This document shows, piece after piece, positions 21,409 through 34,431 of a stretch of DNA of 64,000 nucleotides (position 1 is the stretch's first letter; the number at the start of each line of letters is the position of its first letter). The stretch is from Sthenelais limicola (Eukaryota > Annelida > Polychaeta > Phyllodocida > Sigalionidae). Made by a program: the position numbers and the translations under genes. The notes below the pieces were generated by a model, which worked only from the letters and a program-made list of their open reading frames with translations, made no database searches and had not been told where the DNA came from. The stretch spans positions 56,564,986-56,628,985 of the forward strand of contig OW804097.1 in assembly GCA_942159475.1 (NCBI GenBank), in the 5' to 3' direction.

Positions 21409-23730
21409 AGTGGTTTGAAGAAATTGAGGAGCACACTTCCACTGATGTGTTTACCAAAGAAAACGATTCCATATATTTTTCATTGCGGGTGATACATATT
21501 CACTCTATATATCACCTCATTAAAGATTTAAAAGTCCTGGTGGTCATAATTTATATGTTTTACCTCTATAGCTCTCTTTTTCCTCAATGGATAATGCTAT
21601 TTTTCCTTCAATCAATATGCTTAAATCAAAATGTAGAGGAACTGTGTTTTCATTCTGACTATTAGTATCTCATAGGGGATTCACCCTCGTTCAACCAACT
21701 CTTTAGTTAACATATATATATATAATACTGTCTTCTTTGATATCTATCATAACAAATTCATTTTTCATAGTGGTTAGTTGATAACAATCATAGGTTATTG
21801 ATGCCAAATGACACATATAGATGCCTCATTTTATATATGGATATTGGGGCTGACTTTCTGTCATTGAGGTATCTACACCATAAACAATGACGTCAAGGAC
21901 ATGTCATACGACAACATGCATTCTTTATAGATTCAGGTGTCACATGAAGATATAATATTTGTGCTGGCTCTTATGTAGCAGTCAATAATACTTGTGGGGC
22001 ATCAATAATGGACCGCTTGCCATCTATATTAACCGTGTATATTGACGCCTTAAACACCATAGCTTAACTGCGCATGGCTATCCATCATTTCCTGTTGCGC
22101 TCAACGTCATCAGTTTGTGTGTTTGACATGGTTGGCGGTGACGTTGGCGTGCTGTGTGTGGGAGGTAGAAGGATGGATGGATGAAGTGGGGTGGGAGGTG
22201 AGGGGAGGGGGGCGGGACTGAATATCTAGGGGGATGGATGGAGAGTGGGATTGGCTGAGACAAGATGGAGAAAAGGGTGACGAAAGAGTGCCTTGTCACG
22301 TGGCTTTAGGCAGGTTATGAGGAGCTCGGAGGGAGCATGTATTATTCGTGAAAAGGTCATGTCTCTCACAAGAGTGTGGTTCAGAAGAGGGCTAGACATA
22401 ACCCGCATAATGCATGTATTGGTGTTAAAGTATCAAAACCGTAGTATATGTACTGCCAATTGGAATCAGGCACACACAATCATAAACTTAAATGCCGAAG
22501 TAGTACCTTTTGTTCCGTTCTTTTCCAATCATTCTGAAAATCAATAGACCAAATGAACATGAACATGCACTCTATGTACATAACGCACGAGTTGGGAGAG
22601 GTGTTGGATACATTTCAGGCGTTACTTTATGACGTCAGACAACACACTCAGTGCCTTCTTGTCTTCAACAATTTGCAATAAAACCGTTTAAATACAAAAA
22701 TACAAAAATAGACCTTTTGACCTAAGCTTTCTCAATATGCGCCTGTGAGTGTCTATAAGTTGTACATAAATGGGAGTAAAGAAATGGGACTTGGGCGTTG
22801 GATCAGTAATGCTTATCGCCCTAAAAGTGATCATAAACCCGTTTAGTGACCCTTTAAAATTTCGAAGATATGCCAAATTGCCTCAGCTGATTCAACATCA
22901 AATCATTGTGTAAACATAACAGCAGGAGGACATTAATAAAGTCTGTCCCCTAGGCCATAACATGGGTATATTTTCAGTTTAAGTTTCAATGGAGCCCCAA
23001 CAACTCCTTTTATGAAACGTTCTTAAAAATTACAGTCACAAGTTTCAATTTTCCTCGTAATAATTGAGAATGCAGCTTGAATCAGGGCTGCATGTGTACA
23101 TTAATCGCTGTAGATACTGTTTCCCCTACTCAGTTCTAAACATTAGTTCCTTTAAACCAGTATATAACCCTTAATACAAATGCCTTATCAGGGATTCTAG
23201 AATCACTTTACTGGCTAGACGTACTGCATTCCCAAGCCTCTCAACCAATCACATTGCTCATATGGTTGGTAAAAAGATGCCATGCACAATGGACACCGTA
23301 TTTAGTGTACAACTTTTCTAGCCACATTAATAAAATTATCATTCAATATGTGTGGCATCCCAGGTACTTAATTAGTGATTAATATCGAATAGTTTATGGA
23401 TTCCAATCAGGCTGTGTGTAAGTTATTCAAATGAGGAATCTTTTCTAGTAGCTTTTGCTACAGGGCTTCATAGAAGTCCACTTCTACTATTATTATTATA
23501 TAAAATTGTTATTCAAGTTTGTGAGAGACAAGAAAAGGACATGAAATTCTAAAGTTAGACATGCTAATGTTAGATCTTCCATCTGGCCTTATATTTCGGA
23601 GACCTGCAAAGATCCTTTCCTGTCGTGGTTTGTTCGATATCGCTCCCCAGTGGACGTTTTCCCTCGGCTGATTCGCCTATAAATTCTGGTATAAACATAT
23701 TACAGCAACAGAATATTGATGAACTGTTCT
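21409..23730. other. Non-coding with MITE-like fragments
   Basis: No supported gene. A G/A-rich stretch lies at 22130-22290. A GAGAATGCAGCTT motif at about 23070 matches an end of the TTAA MITE family, but no complete copy was delimited. The stretch 23440-23700 also resembles the family interior (GCTACAGGGCTTC, CCTCGGCTGATTC). Confidence 0.35.
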
Positions 23731-23772
23731 TTAGGTAATAATATGAGTAAATTAGGTAATAATATGAGTAAA
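23731..23772. repeat. 21-bp tandem duplication
   Basis: TTAGGTAATAATATGAGTAA plus A occurs twice in direct succession. A recent slippage or duplication event inside a MITE-like region. Confidence 0.85.
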
Positions 23773-25105
23773 TTAACATGCACAAGTCATTTTACCACAT
23801 GAATAAGTCATCTAATATTCTTGGCACCCCAGGTACTTAATTATTGATTAATATTGAGTGATAGAACTACTTGCCACTTTACGGATGTGGCCATTAATCC
23901 TTATCCTTATCAGTGCAAAAATAATTGCTTTCCAATGAAAATACCCTTTCATACCATCGCTCTAGTGTACTATGCCTTTGATGGCATTTCATTTCTGTTA
24001 ATGAAAAGAGACAAGGTGGAAACGTTGTACTGGGAGGAGCTCTCAATAAAAGAGGTAGTAAAAATGTCTGCTGACCGGAAGGGTGTGGGCGGCCAAGGAA
24101 AATTATGTTTAAGTCCAGCATGAAATGAACATGGTCATGCAATGACCTTTCTATCCGCTTCCGGGTCAGGCCATAATTGAATATCCAGAATGCGTTTGGC
24201 GCTTCCTTTCATGGACTAGAGATTGCTCTTTCACAACAGTACCCAGCACCAGGTAAGATATTTGGTGGTTTGGGGTACATAATGATCTAATCTAATATCT
24301 CTTACTATGAGAAAATCCCCTTTTGATCGCATATATATATAGAGAGTCGCTGTTATTTAATCACTGCCTTGAAAGTCTAGGTGCTTCGCCTTGGGATTAT
24401 ACACCACACAGTGCACCAGCAGACCCACAATGTCGATCATTATGATTTTAATCACGAGCAAATTATTTCCATACATCCCTAAGCATCTTAGGAAAATACG
24501 TTCATTCACAAATTAACAGAAGGTTTTATGAACCCATTGTACAGAAAACATCTTAGGAGGATGGTCACGCCCAATCCCTGAGTATTGTTCATTATAGTGA
24601 TACTTCCTTATATCTACCTTCACCGTTCACAAATAAATAATTACTATGAAACCAGCTATACAGTTATTTTAGTGTTATTTTTAACATGCAGACTTTTCTT
24701 GAATTTCTATGGAAAACATATCCAGCAATTTTGAAGAATACATTATTTTGACAAAATATCTCTAATTCAGTCTTCCCATCTTTAGCCTACGTTTTTGACA
24801 GGCGGAAGAGCGGGAAACGAGGAAGCGAATGGAGAGTTTGGATAGAATAATTAATTGTCATGCGATGTAACATGATATGTAACATGCAAGAAATGATATA
24901 ATGGATATGGGGTTTTATGTGTTTGCATTGGTTGGGTGGGGGTAGGGCAGGCAACCCATGTCTCATCAATCTGTATTCTCTTCCTGACTCTGTAAACTGT
25001 TCAATACTGTAATGCCTCACAATAAAGCTGCATTCCCTTAAAACATGATAAATTGTTTATTTGTTCCAGACGTTTGTCCCATTAAATGCAAATATGCCAC
25101 TCTTT
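23773..25105. other. Non-coding
   Basis: No gene recognised on either strand; the short open frames lack domains and splice context. Confidence 0.3.
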
Positions 25106-25541
25106 TAAAGCTGCCTTCCCAACTAAAGCGGCCCAAAAATATTTGTCCCTGTTCTTTCTTTCCTTTATCCTGAGTAGTGTAGAATGGAATATCCTTTATC
25201 CTGAGTACTGTAATATTCAAATTAAGGAAGACAAATATCTATATATTTCTTCGAATTTGAGATTAATAGTGCAATTAGTTGGCTTCTTCAAATACCTATC
25301 TAGCCAGTGTTATCCTTACATTTTCGATTCCAAAAGGATTCCCAAAGTTTAAGAAGATGATAGAGAATCAGACTAATTAATCGTTATAATGATTTATTTT
25401 ACACCAAGAAGAACTGGTCAACATCCGTTAATACTCCATCTAGGTGACCTTTATATATTAGATGGCTCTGGAATGAATAGAATACTAAACAGATAATTTC
25501 ACCTTTTTGACGGAAATAGCTGAGAATGCAGCTTTAAACTA
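25106..25541. mobile_element. Possible degenerate TTAA MITE copy
   Basis: The left end TTTTAAAGCTGCCTTCCCAA and right end AGCTGAGAATGCAGCTTTAA match the inverted ends of the 33858-34199 family. The length, about 435 bases, is greater than the 340-355 of good copies, and the interior contains a CTTTATCCTGAGTA direct repeat, suggesting insertions. Confidence 0.4.
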
Positions 25542-27356
25542 ACGTCTCACTTTTGGATCACTAGTATTTCGGGTTGCCCTCTCTTTATTCAATGAGCACA
25601 ATATATATTTTATACTCCATGAGTTTCTCCCAGTGTCTATGCAACTATTCTTTGTATTAACTTCTCACAGAATGCCTTGATCTCATTTCACATTTTTCAT
25701 TATACATATTTCATTGTAGCGATTTATAGATCTTCGTAAGACACCCAACATTTTTTGGCACGCGTTATGATGATCCAACCTCCATTTAAATCTACTATGA
25801 TATCAGACTTACACCAATAGAAGTTACAATGTGTTCCCACTGACTCTCTATTTCTGACAACTACACTACAACTTCATATAACTTACCTGTAGAGAAGTAC
25901 TACTATACAATCCCGATAGTAATTAAACAATTAACCCAGATTAGATCGACCAAGAGACCACTACACCTGTTACAATATTTTATTTTGTGTTTGTATTTAT
26001 TTATTCAGTCGCATTTCATCATTACAGATAATTTCTTCCCTAACAACACAATGGACTGAGACAGAGTAGTTCGTCCCGTAAGTGGGTAACACTACCATAA
26101 TAAAATGGCCTGCACATCGTTATCATTGACTTACATATCGACCATTGACTTATATTACATAAGACGTAGAACCTAGGGAACGAAGTAATATATTCATAAA
26201 TCCAACACCACACCCCTAATACACCCAAAGAAGCTTATCACATTTTGCTCATAATGAAATGGGGCTATTATAAGAACTTATCAAAGATTCTCAATTCTCA
26301 ATTCTCAATTCAATAACAGGCTCTGATTACCTCGTATACGGTAAAGCAGTATGGGAGCTAACTCGAGGCTAATGAATCTGGGTGGCAGCACACAGAGCTT
26401 ACTACTGCAAGTATTCCTGCCTCAGAGGCACATGTGTTAATATTTAATTTCCCCTTCCAGCATTGCGCAGTGGGATTAGTGCTATATGATACCTATACGT
26501 CTCTCAGAGTCACCGCCCACTGTTTATGTAAGTGATCCTTTGGCTGAGAGTGTAATCCTCCTTTGCCCGGGGTAATTAACACATGTTATTAGCGTAGAGA
26601 CACCATCCCCTTGTAGTTGATTGGTGTATCAATATCGAATACAACATCTTCCCTTAGGGCTGAATGGGTTAGTAATGCTGTTAGCAGCTTGGCGTATCAA
26701 GTGATGTCCGATAGGAGATGCGCAATGGACAATCCGGTTTCACTGACGATTTTCTGGATTGTCTGGAGTTCGGGAAAGGTGTGTGTATATGGGTATTGGA
26801 ATGGCAGGTTGAATTGCCCTAGGGTTTGGTGTCAGACTTAAAGAATATCTTCTGGGACACTACCAACAGGACAGGGTAAACAGCCATGCCAAATAGCTGC
26901 TGGTGCCTGATGTATGTGTGGATACACCTCCCTCTGGTGTTACATTCCCTATTGATAAACATAAATTCTCTATTGAATCGCCACCTAGCCCCCTAGTGGT
27001 TAAAACTGTCTCTCCACCACCATTCGGATACAAGCACCCCTACAGAGTCGACCTTACTTACCAGAGACAATTTTATTTCTATTTTATTTTTTATTTTTTG
27101 ATAAAGGCAACCACCCAGTTGCTAAATTGATTGGCCTCCCGTGTTGTTTTATTATTTGAGTTCACTTTTTGCGTTAACATCAACAAGCTAAGGAAAGGAA
27201 AATTGTATGTGGGAATTCTTGCACCTATTTCGCTTCCTTTGGTAGGTAGAAATAAAATATCCTCCCCGCTATGGTCACTAAAATGAAAGTAGCAAGAAAA
27301 AAAGTATAAAGGGTCTACCCTCAGCTTCCTGAATGGAAAACAGTAAAGTGACTTAC
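25542..27356. other. Non-coding, probably intron of the CUB gene
   Basis: No exon recognised. If the minus-strand CUB exon at 27357-27550 is real, this stretch is its downstream intron. Tandem ATTCTCAA repeats lie at about 26287-26312. The strip at about 27166-27260 carries AAGCTAAGGAAAGGAA, a likely fragment of the GGGCCTGTTG MITE family. Confidence 0.35.
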
Positions 27357-27550
27357 TTTCATCGATAAACTCGAATTTTCCCTTGAAGCCTTTGTGCCGT
27401 GTCCCGGTATAGTCTGACTTGAATAGGATCTCCACAGTAAGATGTAGTGAGACCATGGGTTCAGGCAGTCTACTGCCACACAACCGATCCTCCAAGTGTT
27501 TCATGTTGTGTATGTCTATAGTGAAGATATCCACATAGTCAAATAGACAC
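27357..27550 (-). CDS. Host exon, second half of a CUB domain
   Basis: On the minus strand an acceptor (CTTTCTCTTTACAG, ending at 27551) and a donor (GTAAGT at 27356-27351) bracket 194 bases. The reading frame between them, entered after one base, begins CLFDYVDIF, continues through DRLCGSRLPEP and LTVEILFKSDY, and ends GFKGKFEFIDE. This is the second half of a CUB domain: Cys, the DY[VL]x[IV] strand, the CG..xP turn and the closing GF..xFxF strand. CUB domains are extracellular, disulfide-bonded modules of about 110 residues found in proteases, receptors and guidance or growth-factor proteins. The upstream half must lie in another exon, which I could not locate. The parent protein is unidentified. 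Confidence 0.72.
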
Positions 27551-28291
27551 CTGTAAAGAGAAAGACAAAACTTTGTATTAATTCTGAAGGAAGATGAAGT
27601 TCATGAATAAACTAAGAAAACAGTTCATGTAAGCTAAGGAAGGAATTGTGTGTGGGATTTCAGGACCACACTTTTTCACCTTCCTTTGATGGGTTTGAAT
27701 ACAATTTCTACCCACCATTGATATGAGTATGAGTGTATTGGCTATTCCTACCAGCTGGGAATTTTACACGTAGGAAGGAATCATTTCCCTCGACATAGGG
27801 GAAGGAACTGTCATAAGAAAATTATTTTCAACAGGGGTCAGTCCAGTTTGTGTAGTGTTTTCCTATTATAGTTACTTTCTGTTACATGCAGATCCACTTG
27901 CATTGCATTTTGTTACAAGAAAACACATGTGTGGATTTGCGTGGAATTGGGCGAAAGATCCACCAAACTATGGTCAAATGACTTTTAGAAATTTTGAAAA
28001 GAATGGAACAAAAAGTAGAAAATGTTCAGTTCTTAATCGAGGTTAGAATACAGAGTTCTGAGAGTGCAACTTTAAAACAAGATAGTAGTGATTATACTCA
28101 AAGTTTGCTGTTTTTAAGTCAGGAATGCTCTGATCAAAACCACTTTTTGTTGCATTTCATTCCATAGAAGTATCAATCATCTAGAATATATGTATACATG
28201 CATGTATAAATGCAGTTATTAACTTGTAAGCCCTGAAGTGTATTTCTGCATAATCGCAAGGGTAACTGTAGAGAAACTAAGTTATTTTCTT
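27551..28291. other. Intron side of the CUB exon, MITE fragments
   Basis: At about 27626-27815 AAGCTAAGGAAGGAA and GGGAAGGAACTGTC form weak inverted ends of the GGGCCTGTTG family. At about 28050-28077 CTGAGAGTGCAACTTTAA is an end of the TTAA MITE family. No gene. Confidence 0.35.
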
Positions 28292-28646
28292 TTAAACCTG
28301 CATTCTCAGCTTTTACTGTAAAACATATCATACCAAATCACCTCATATTATGACCTATACGACTGGCTATATCAATATTATGCTGCTGTTAAATGTTGAT
28401 ACAGGAATTCCAAGTCGGATCGGCTGAGGGGAAATGGCTGCCGGTGAATGATAACAAGTGAAGCTGCAGATTTGGATTCAGGCGTGTGTCCAAACTATGA
28501 ATAAGTAGTTTTATGAAATCCTCTAGCAAAAACAACCAAACAAAATCCTCCAATATCTCTCAAATGACTTTTATATGGGTTGGAAAAGAAGGTGACAAAA
28601 ATGAGAATATCATCAGGTTTCTGACTGATCTGACAGTGCAGCTTTA
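28292..28646. mobile_element. TTAA MITE copy, 355 bp
   Basis: The left end TTAAACCTGCATTCTCAGC is answered by TGACAGTGCAGCTTTA at the right. The interior shares GGGAAATGGCTGCCGGTGA, TCCTCTAGCAAAAACAACC and AAAATCCTCCAATA with the copies at 33858 and 18689. No coding capacity. Confidence 0.55.
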
Positions 28647-31600
28647 TTGCTGAATTCTGACTAAAATGTCTGTCCTTATCTATTATAATAGTTCCAGCAT
28701 TAAGTTTGGATGAAATTGCAATTCAGATTTAAGTCAAAGTTTACATATTGAACCAATATTTTTTTCCATCCATTTGTGTTAGTGGTATCGCAATATATGC
28801 TAAGCTCCGATCGATATAACATAAATGAAATTTAGCGTGTGCTTAGTTTCATTCTATGCGAAACTAATCTCCCTGAGATTAATATAATTGTGGATTTAGA
28901 AAAGAAAACTAGTTTAGTGTCTGAGGGTTAACAACTAGATGGATAACATTAAAGCATTAAGCAGGGTCTTCTTACCACTGGGGTACGTATACTCGGTAAA
29001 AAGACTACCAGCCAGAACGTTTAATAGTGCAAACACAACCAAATGTTTATTTTTTCCAATTCAGGTTGAAATAATTCAATTCCATATTACAATGTACTTG
29101 TAAAGACAAAGTAGATGCTAATACTTGTACATAGAGAGGGTGGTATTTTATGTAGGATTTATTTTTATGCTTGAAAAAAGTTTTCAATATTTTTGGGCGA
29201 ACACTAGTTAAGTATTTAACTATACTCAATGGATAGGGTGACCTTAGAAACACAGACACATAATTAGTACACCACCTTGATATTTACTAGATGTATTCAT
29301 GAGACTTAAAGCTCCAGATAAACTCCAAATGAGAACTTTCCAACAACGAAATCGTGTGAATAATACACTTTGAAAAATATCAATTTTGCTACTTATGACT
29401 CATTCTTGGTGACACATCGCAAAATGATATATCAAATCGCAAGATGGAGGATGGTAATCTATCAAGTCAAGGACGACCACATCCCACAGGCGGCTGAGTC
29501 TGCTTTAGCTCCCTGTTGAGATCGATTACAAACATACAGAGTGATAATTTGTATTAAATAGATAATAAGAGAATTCACATATTCCGCAGTCAGTAACTGC
29601 AGGACTGCTCTGAATCATTTTGCGCATGTGCAACTCATTAGAGCCTCACCTAATTGCGGGTACAAATGCCCCTCTTACTTTAGTGCCCACTGGGCCCAAA
29701 CACTCCCCCTCACTGACCCATCAATACCACTAGAACTGCCTGCTGTCTGTACGTGTGCCGCGTGTGTACCTTTTTTTAGTAGATACACTCTGACAAAACT
29801 TAGAATATTCTAGAATTTAGCAGGTCAATCCACCTGAAATCCGGCATGATTTCTCTAAATGTATGATTCTATGATCCTGCCTAATGTGTTGGGCACATAG
29901 TTAGATATGTTGGAGCAAAAAGTTGGACAAGTTGGACACCTTTGGTGCAAGTATAGGGTCAATGGAAAACTGTCCGTCCAGTGGTCTGACTGCAGCGTCG
30001 CACAGGATCAATTGAGGACATTATGATTAAAAGAAGAATAGCCATTAACTTTCGCCTACTGCTGTGCCTAACTACATCTGATTCTAATGGATAAAATGCT
30101 ACATAATACATGTGATCATTATTTCTTTAGATATTGTAAAAATTTAAGATGTTGTTATTACAACAGGGCACTACACCATGTCATGTTATATTCAGCAGAT
30201 CCTAACACAAGTATAATCTAGGAAAACATATTCTTTCGTTGAGCTCTAGTTATAAATCTTATAATCAAATAGCTCGGATAATCTTACACAGAAAGAAAAC
30301 AGATTCTTTCAGTTCAATAACAGTATTTATTCATTTGTTTTTGTGAACCGATGGTCAGAGTACGGAGGCAATTTCTGCAAGTAGTAGTATTCTATGTATA
30401 ATCAAGACAGATAAAGGGAGCCCTTGTCGCTCATAATAATTTTGTGTCAATGTCTACTGCGGGTAGCTCAGAGATAGCAACACAAGGGAGATAATGATAA
30501 TAAGATAATAAAACAAGGAATAATCAGAATAAAGTTTTATTTTAAATTTTCTTGCGACAATCTAATATACTAGTTCTCTGTGTCCCCCAGGCCTTGGCAT
30601 TGTGACCACAAGACAAAGTAGGTGGGTGATGTATTTAGATGGAATAGCGGGGTTATTTTCCATCAGGGACCTTGTGTAAGTTGCTGGAATCCCACGTGTG
30701 CGTGATACACAGCTAGCAATACAACTGGCTATACTTAGTTAGTCTTTGAAAGCATTATCTCATTCTTGCTATCCGATATCTATCATCTCTGGGTTCATGT
30801 ATAACAATTAATAATTAATAATAGAAGGATTATTATACATTGAAAGCCTTGAGTAAGAACAAATATTTTCATATAGATTGGATCTTAGATTTGACAGTGC
30901 CAATGGATCATAATCCATTTAGATTTTGATTAAAAGTAATATAGAATAGGTGACATGTGAAGCCATACCCTATATTCTTCAACATAGCTCTGCCCATCCA
31001 AACGAGGGCTGTGTATAGGGAAGATACAGAAGTCATTGGCATCTTACTTACAAGACAATAAACCCCGTTGGTAAGACCACATCAACTCCATTCGTATAGT
31101 TATCATAGAGTTTGGTGCCAGTTATTTTTCATTACGACCATCTGTCTAAGTATATGACCACACCAATTAGTGACTAGTAATGACTACGAATGAAGAACGA
31201 TCTTTAGTGAATATTAGGGACAATAGCAACATTAATATATCCATAATTATTAATAATATATCCATTCCATAATACATCGAAGTATAGCGATGGAATATAT
31301 GTAAATGATTCTCATCTTTATATCAGAGTCTTTAGTGTTTCGCCTCCTGATCAAAACTAAACAATCGGGGCACCATTTGAAATATGTAAAGTATTAGGAA
31401 CGTATATCCTATGCTACTTTGAAAACAACTAGTCGGTTAATGTTGTCACTACATTATTAAATACAATTTCTATTAAGTCTCAGGTGAATATGAGAAGTAG
31501 GTCTAATGATACAATGTCGTATAGCCATTGGATCCCTCCGATCTATATATTATGTCCCTTAAATGTGTTTGTTTTATTTTGTTTTCCACTTTTAATTATA

Positions 31601-32465
31601 TCATATTTTCTTCTCAGTCCAGTACAAGACTCATGCACTCAAAATTAAAGGTAACTGTCTGCAGAAATGGAATACTATTTTTCATATAGACATCTAGACC
31701 TATTTGTCCCTTTTAACATGATGTAACGTTGAGCAGTTTGACAAATAAAAGATTTTCTTATCTTATCTTATTTCACCAAGACCCCAAACTATCCAAATCC
31801 CAAGGGCATGCAGGGTTTGTCCGCTAATTATCAACCAGCAATTTGATAGAAAAGGTGTATTAGTATGTTTGTTGCATGGACATAGAGGAGGGGGTGTTTT
31901 AGCGAACATTGTAGGAGTTAAGAAAGTGAAATCCATATGCATTGATAAAAACAGTGAAGCCTTATGTCTCCACATAACACTTATAATACATATTTCACTT
32001 CTGGGGAATATTGATTAATTTCTCTAATCTGAAATTGGAACTTCTTCGTTAGATTTCTCTCACATATAAACAACTTACAGGATTCATTGCAAATCAAAAT
32101 CTACTATAGCGTGAATTAAAGTCCACTATTATGGGCAAAACTCATTTTGGAGTATTGAATTTCAACTGAAGATGCAGCAGCCAACATGAGGTTCTATAAC
32201 GAGGAGGCTGGAGAGTTCTAAACATATGATGGATGTCCAGTATACTTTACACAGGGGTGAATAGCCTCTACATGGGTCTCACCGTGTTACACAGACCTAA
32301 TTGTACCCATCCATCTATACACTGCCATCCCATACAAGTACAATACTTCATTACATATAGCTTATATAAATACATCGCCCTTGTGTTCTAGGCTATCCGT
32401 TCACTCACTAGTATGAATATGGGAAGGGTTTAAAGACACCTTGTGATTTTTCGTTGCTCATTCCT
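28647..32465. other. Non-coding, intron-like
   Basis: No gene recognised. Near 29310-29420 the motif CTACTTATGACTCATTC followed by GTGACACATCGC matches the right end of the small MITE at about 61377-61508. Confidence 0.3.
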
Positions 32466-33857
32466 TTAAAGGTACACATTCAGCTAACATTGGCAGAAAA
32501 GTAAAGGTTTTCCACTTTGTATTCCGTTATTTTTTTCAGTCTAAAAGTTCGTTGTTATCGATCTAAACGTGAATACAATTGACCACGATTGTGAAGGATT
32601 TTGCTTTGAATGGGTTTTATATACATGTATGTGTGATTGTGAGGCGAAAGAATATTTGGTCATACATGAATATAGATAGTGTATAAACGTCCTCGCTTGA
32701 CCATATCTAAAATCTGACTGTATTTGAGCTGAATAATTCACACGATACCCGATATGAACATTGCATTTTTGGTTTTACTCTTGGACGGTTGTATTTCTCA
32801 CAACATTATAATTGATACTAACAGATAGATACTCTTAACTTTGATTAAGCTTAGGAGACCTTCAGGACTCTGGAAAACCAATTCTGATGTTGTGTCGCAA
32901 TTAACTTCGCACCTAGCCCATTTTCTTGCATTGAGTTCGTCAGGTGATTTTACTCTGTAATCCTTCCACGCAACAGATGCACTAATAAAAAGGAAAAAGC
33001 ATGGGGTGCGTTGCTCCTGCCCTCGGTGTGCTACAAAAGCTCGTATACCTATTTTAAGAGTCTATTGCATTCTTCTGGGGCAGTTCTTCTGAAATTGTAT
33101 TTTATGAAACGAGGAGAAATGAGGAAACGAGGAAACGAGGAAAAAAGTGAGCGAGGCCACATTCTATAACACCTTTAAAGAGATGATTCTCTTTTATCAT
33201 GCTTATCGATAGTAACGATTAAGATGTGGAGATTATCTTTGCAGCACACCCTCGAGTATGGAAGAATGAACACCTCCAATATACCCTTCCCTTCAAAACT
33301 AATACCCCCACATGTATAACCCCACCCCCACTCCTCTCCATCATCCAATAACAAACAGCTTTATATTGTACCCTCCCCAGCAACCAATCACCAACTGGTT
33401 TACATTGTATGGCCATAATCAATATCATCCATCTCCTCTACTTCTTCAGGAAGACATCAAGTTTCATTAACGCGAGATTTATTGGAAGTCACGTGATTAT
33501 TCCACGCACTTCCTGGTTCAGAGTTCAACGCCAGGGTGCAGACAATCTGTTTAAATGTAATCTATGGCAAGCCGAATGCCGCTTTATTATAAAAGCAGTG
33601 GCAAGGTCGTCTTGGGCTTGTCTGTGGGATTCTTAAATGGGGAGGTGCGAAGAAGCGGTGGAGAGAGAAAAGAACGTTTAATTGAATTGATTAACTATAA
33701 AAACTGTCCCCTAAAATACACTTATACTGAGAAAGTACTCTTGGCGTCGCTGGGCCATGGGCTGGGTAGAGAGATATTACTAATAGACTCAACGTTTTTA
33801 TTGTGAATTGTATATATATATAGACAACTATTTATAATGACTTGTTCGACGGTACTC
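32466..33857. other. Non-coding with one MITE end
   Basis: TTAAAGGTACACATTCAGCTAA at about 32466 is a left end of the TTAA MITE family; the right end is unclear. GAGGAAAC repeats lie at about 33113-33140. Plus-strand open frames at 33409-33806 lack any recognised domain. Confidence 0.3.
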
Positions 33858-34199
33858 TTAAAGCTGCACTTTCAGCTAACGTCGATCAAAAACTGAATAT
33901 TGTTCCATTCTATCTATAAGTCATTCATTTTGTGCAAAGTATTGGAGGATTGTGTCTAGTTATTTTCGCTACAGGGTTTCACAAACGTCCTCATTTGTAT
34001 TTGGAGGACCCGTCATAATCCTTCTATGCGATGACTTCACTTATTATTGCTCACCGGCGGCAGTTTTCTTGCAGGGATTATATTAGAATTCTTGTATACA
34101 TATATACCAGCAGCATAATACTGATAAATCCAATTGTATAAGTCACAATATGAGTGAATATGGAAGATTGGTTTTGTATAGCTGAGAATCCAGCTTTAA
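33858..34199. mobile_element. TTAA MITE, best copy (342 bp)
   Basis: The terminal inverted repeats TTAAAGCTGCACTTTCAGCT and AGCTGAGAATCCAGCTTTAA start and end with TTAA, the target duplicated by piggyBac-like and some Kolobok transposases. No protein is encoded. At least four more copies or fragments with the same ends occur in the window (18.7, 25.1, 28.3 and 32.5 kb). Confidence 0.7.
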
Positions 34200-34338
34200 A
34201 TATATGAACTTGGCTTTTAAGAGACCATCATATCTTCAATGGTAAGACCAATCAAATTCCAACGATGTGAATCTTTAGACAACCTAATAAGAACTTCAAA
34301 TTAGTTTATGTTTTAAGAAATTTCTATATGGACATTAC

Positions 34339-34374
34339 AAGTACAAGTTACAAGTACAAGTTACAAGTAGTTAA
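34339..34374. repeat. Short tandem repeat of ACAAGT units
   Basis: TACAAGTACAAGT and TTACAAG units alternate. Simple tandem repeat. Confidence 0.7.
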
Positions 34375-34431
34375 ATATATTCCCTAAAATTAATGACCTT
34401 TGTAACGCAAGGATACATTCAATACCCCGTC

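Noticed and set aside
27091..27356. Extension of the CUB open frame beyond the donor site
   Set aside because: After the GTAAGT donor the frame loses CUB character; it is read-through into intron.
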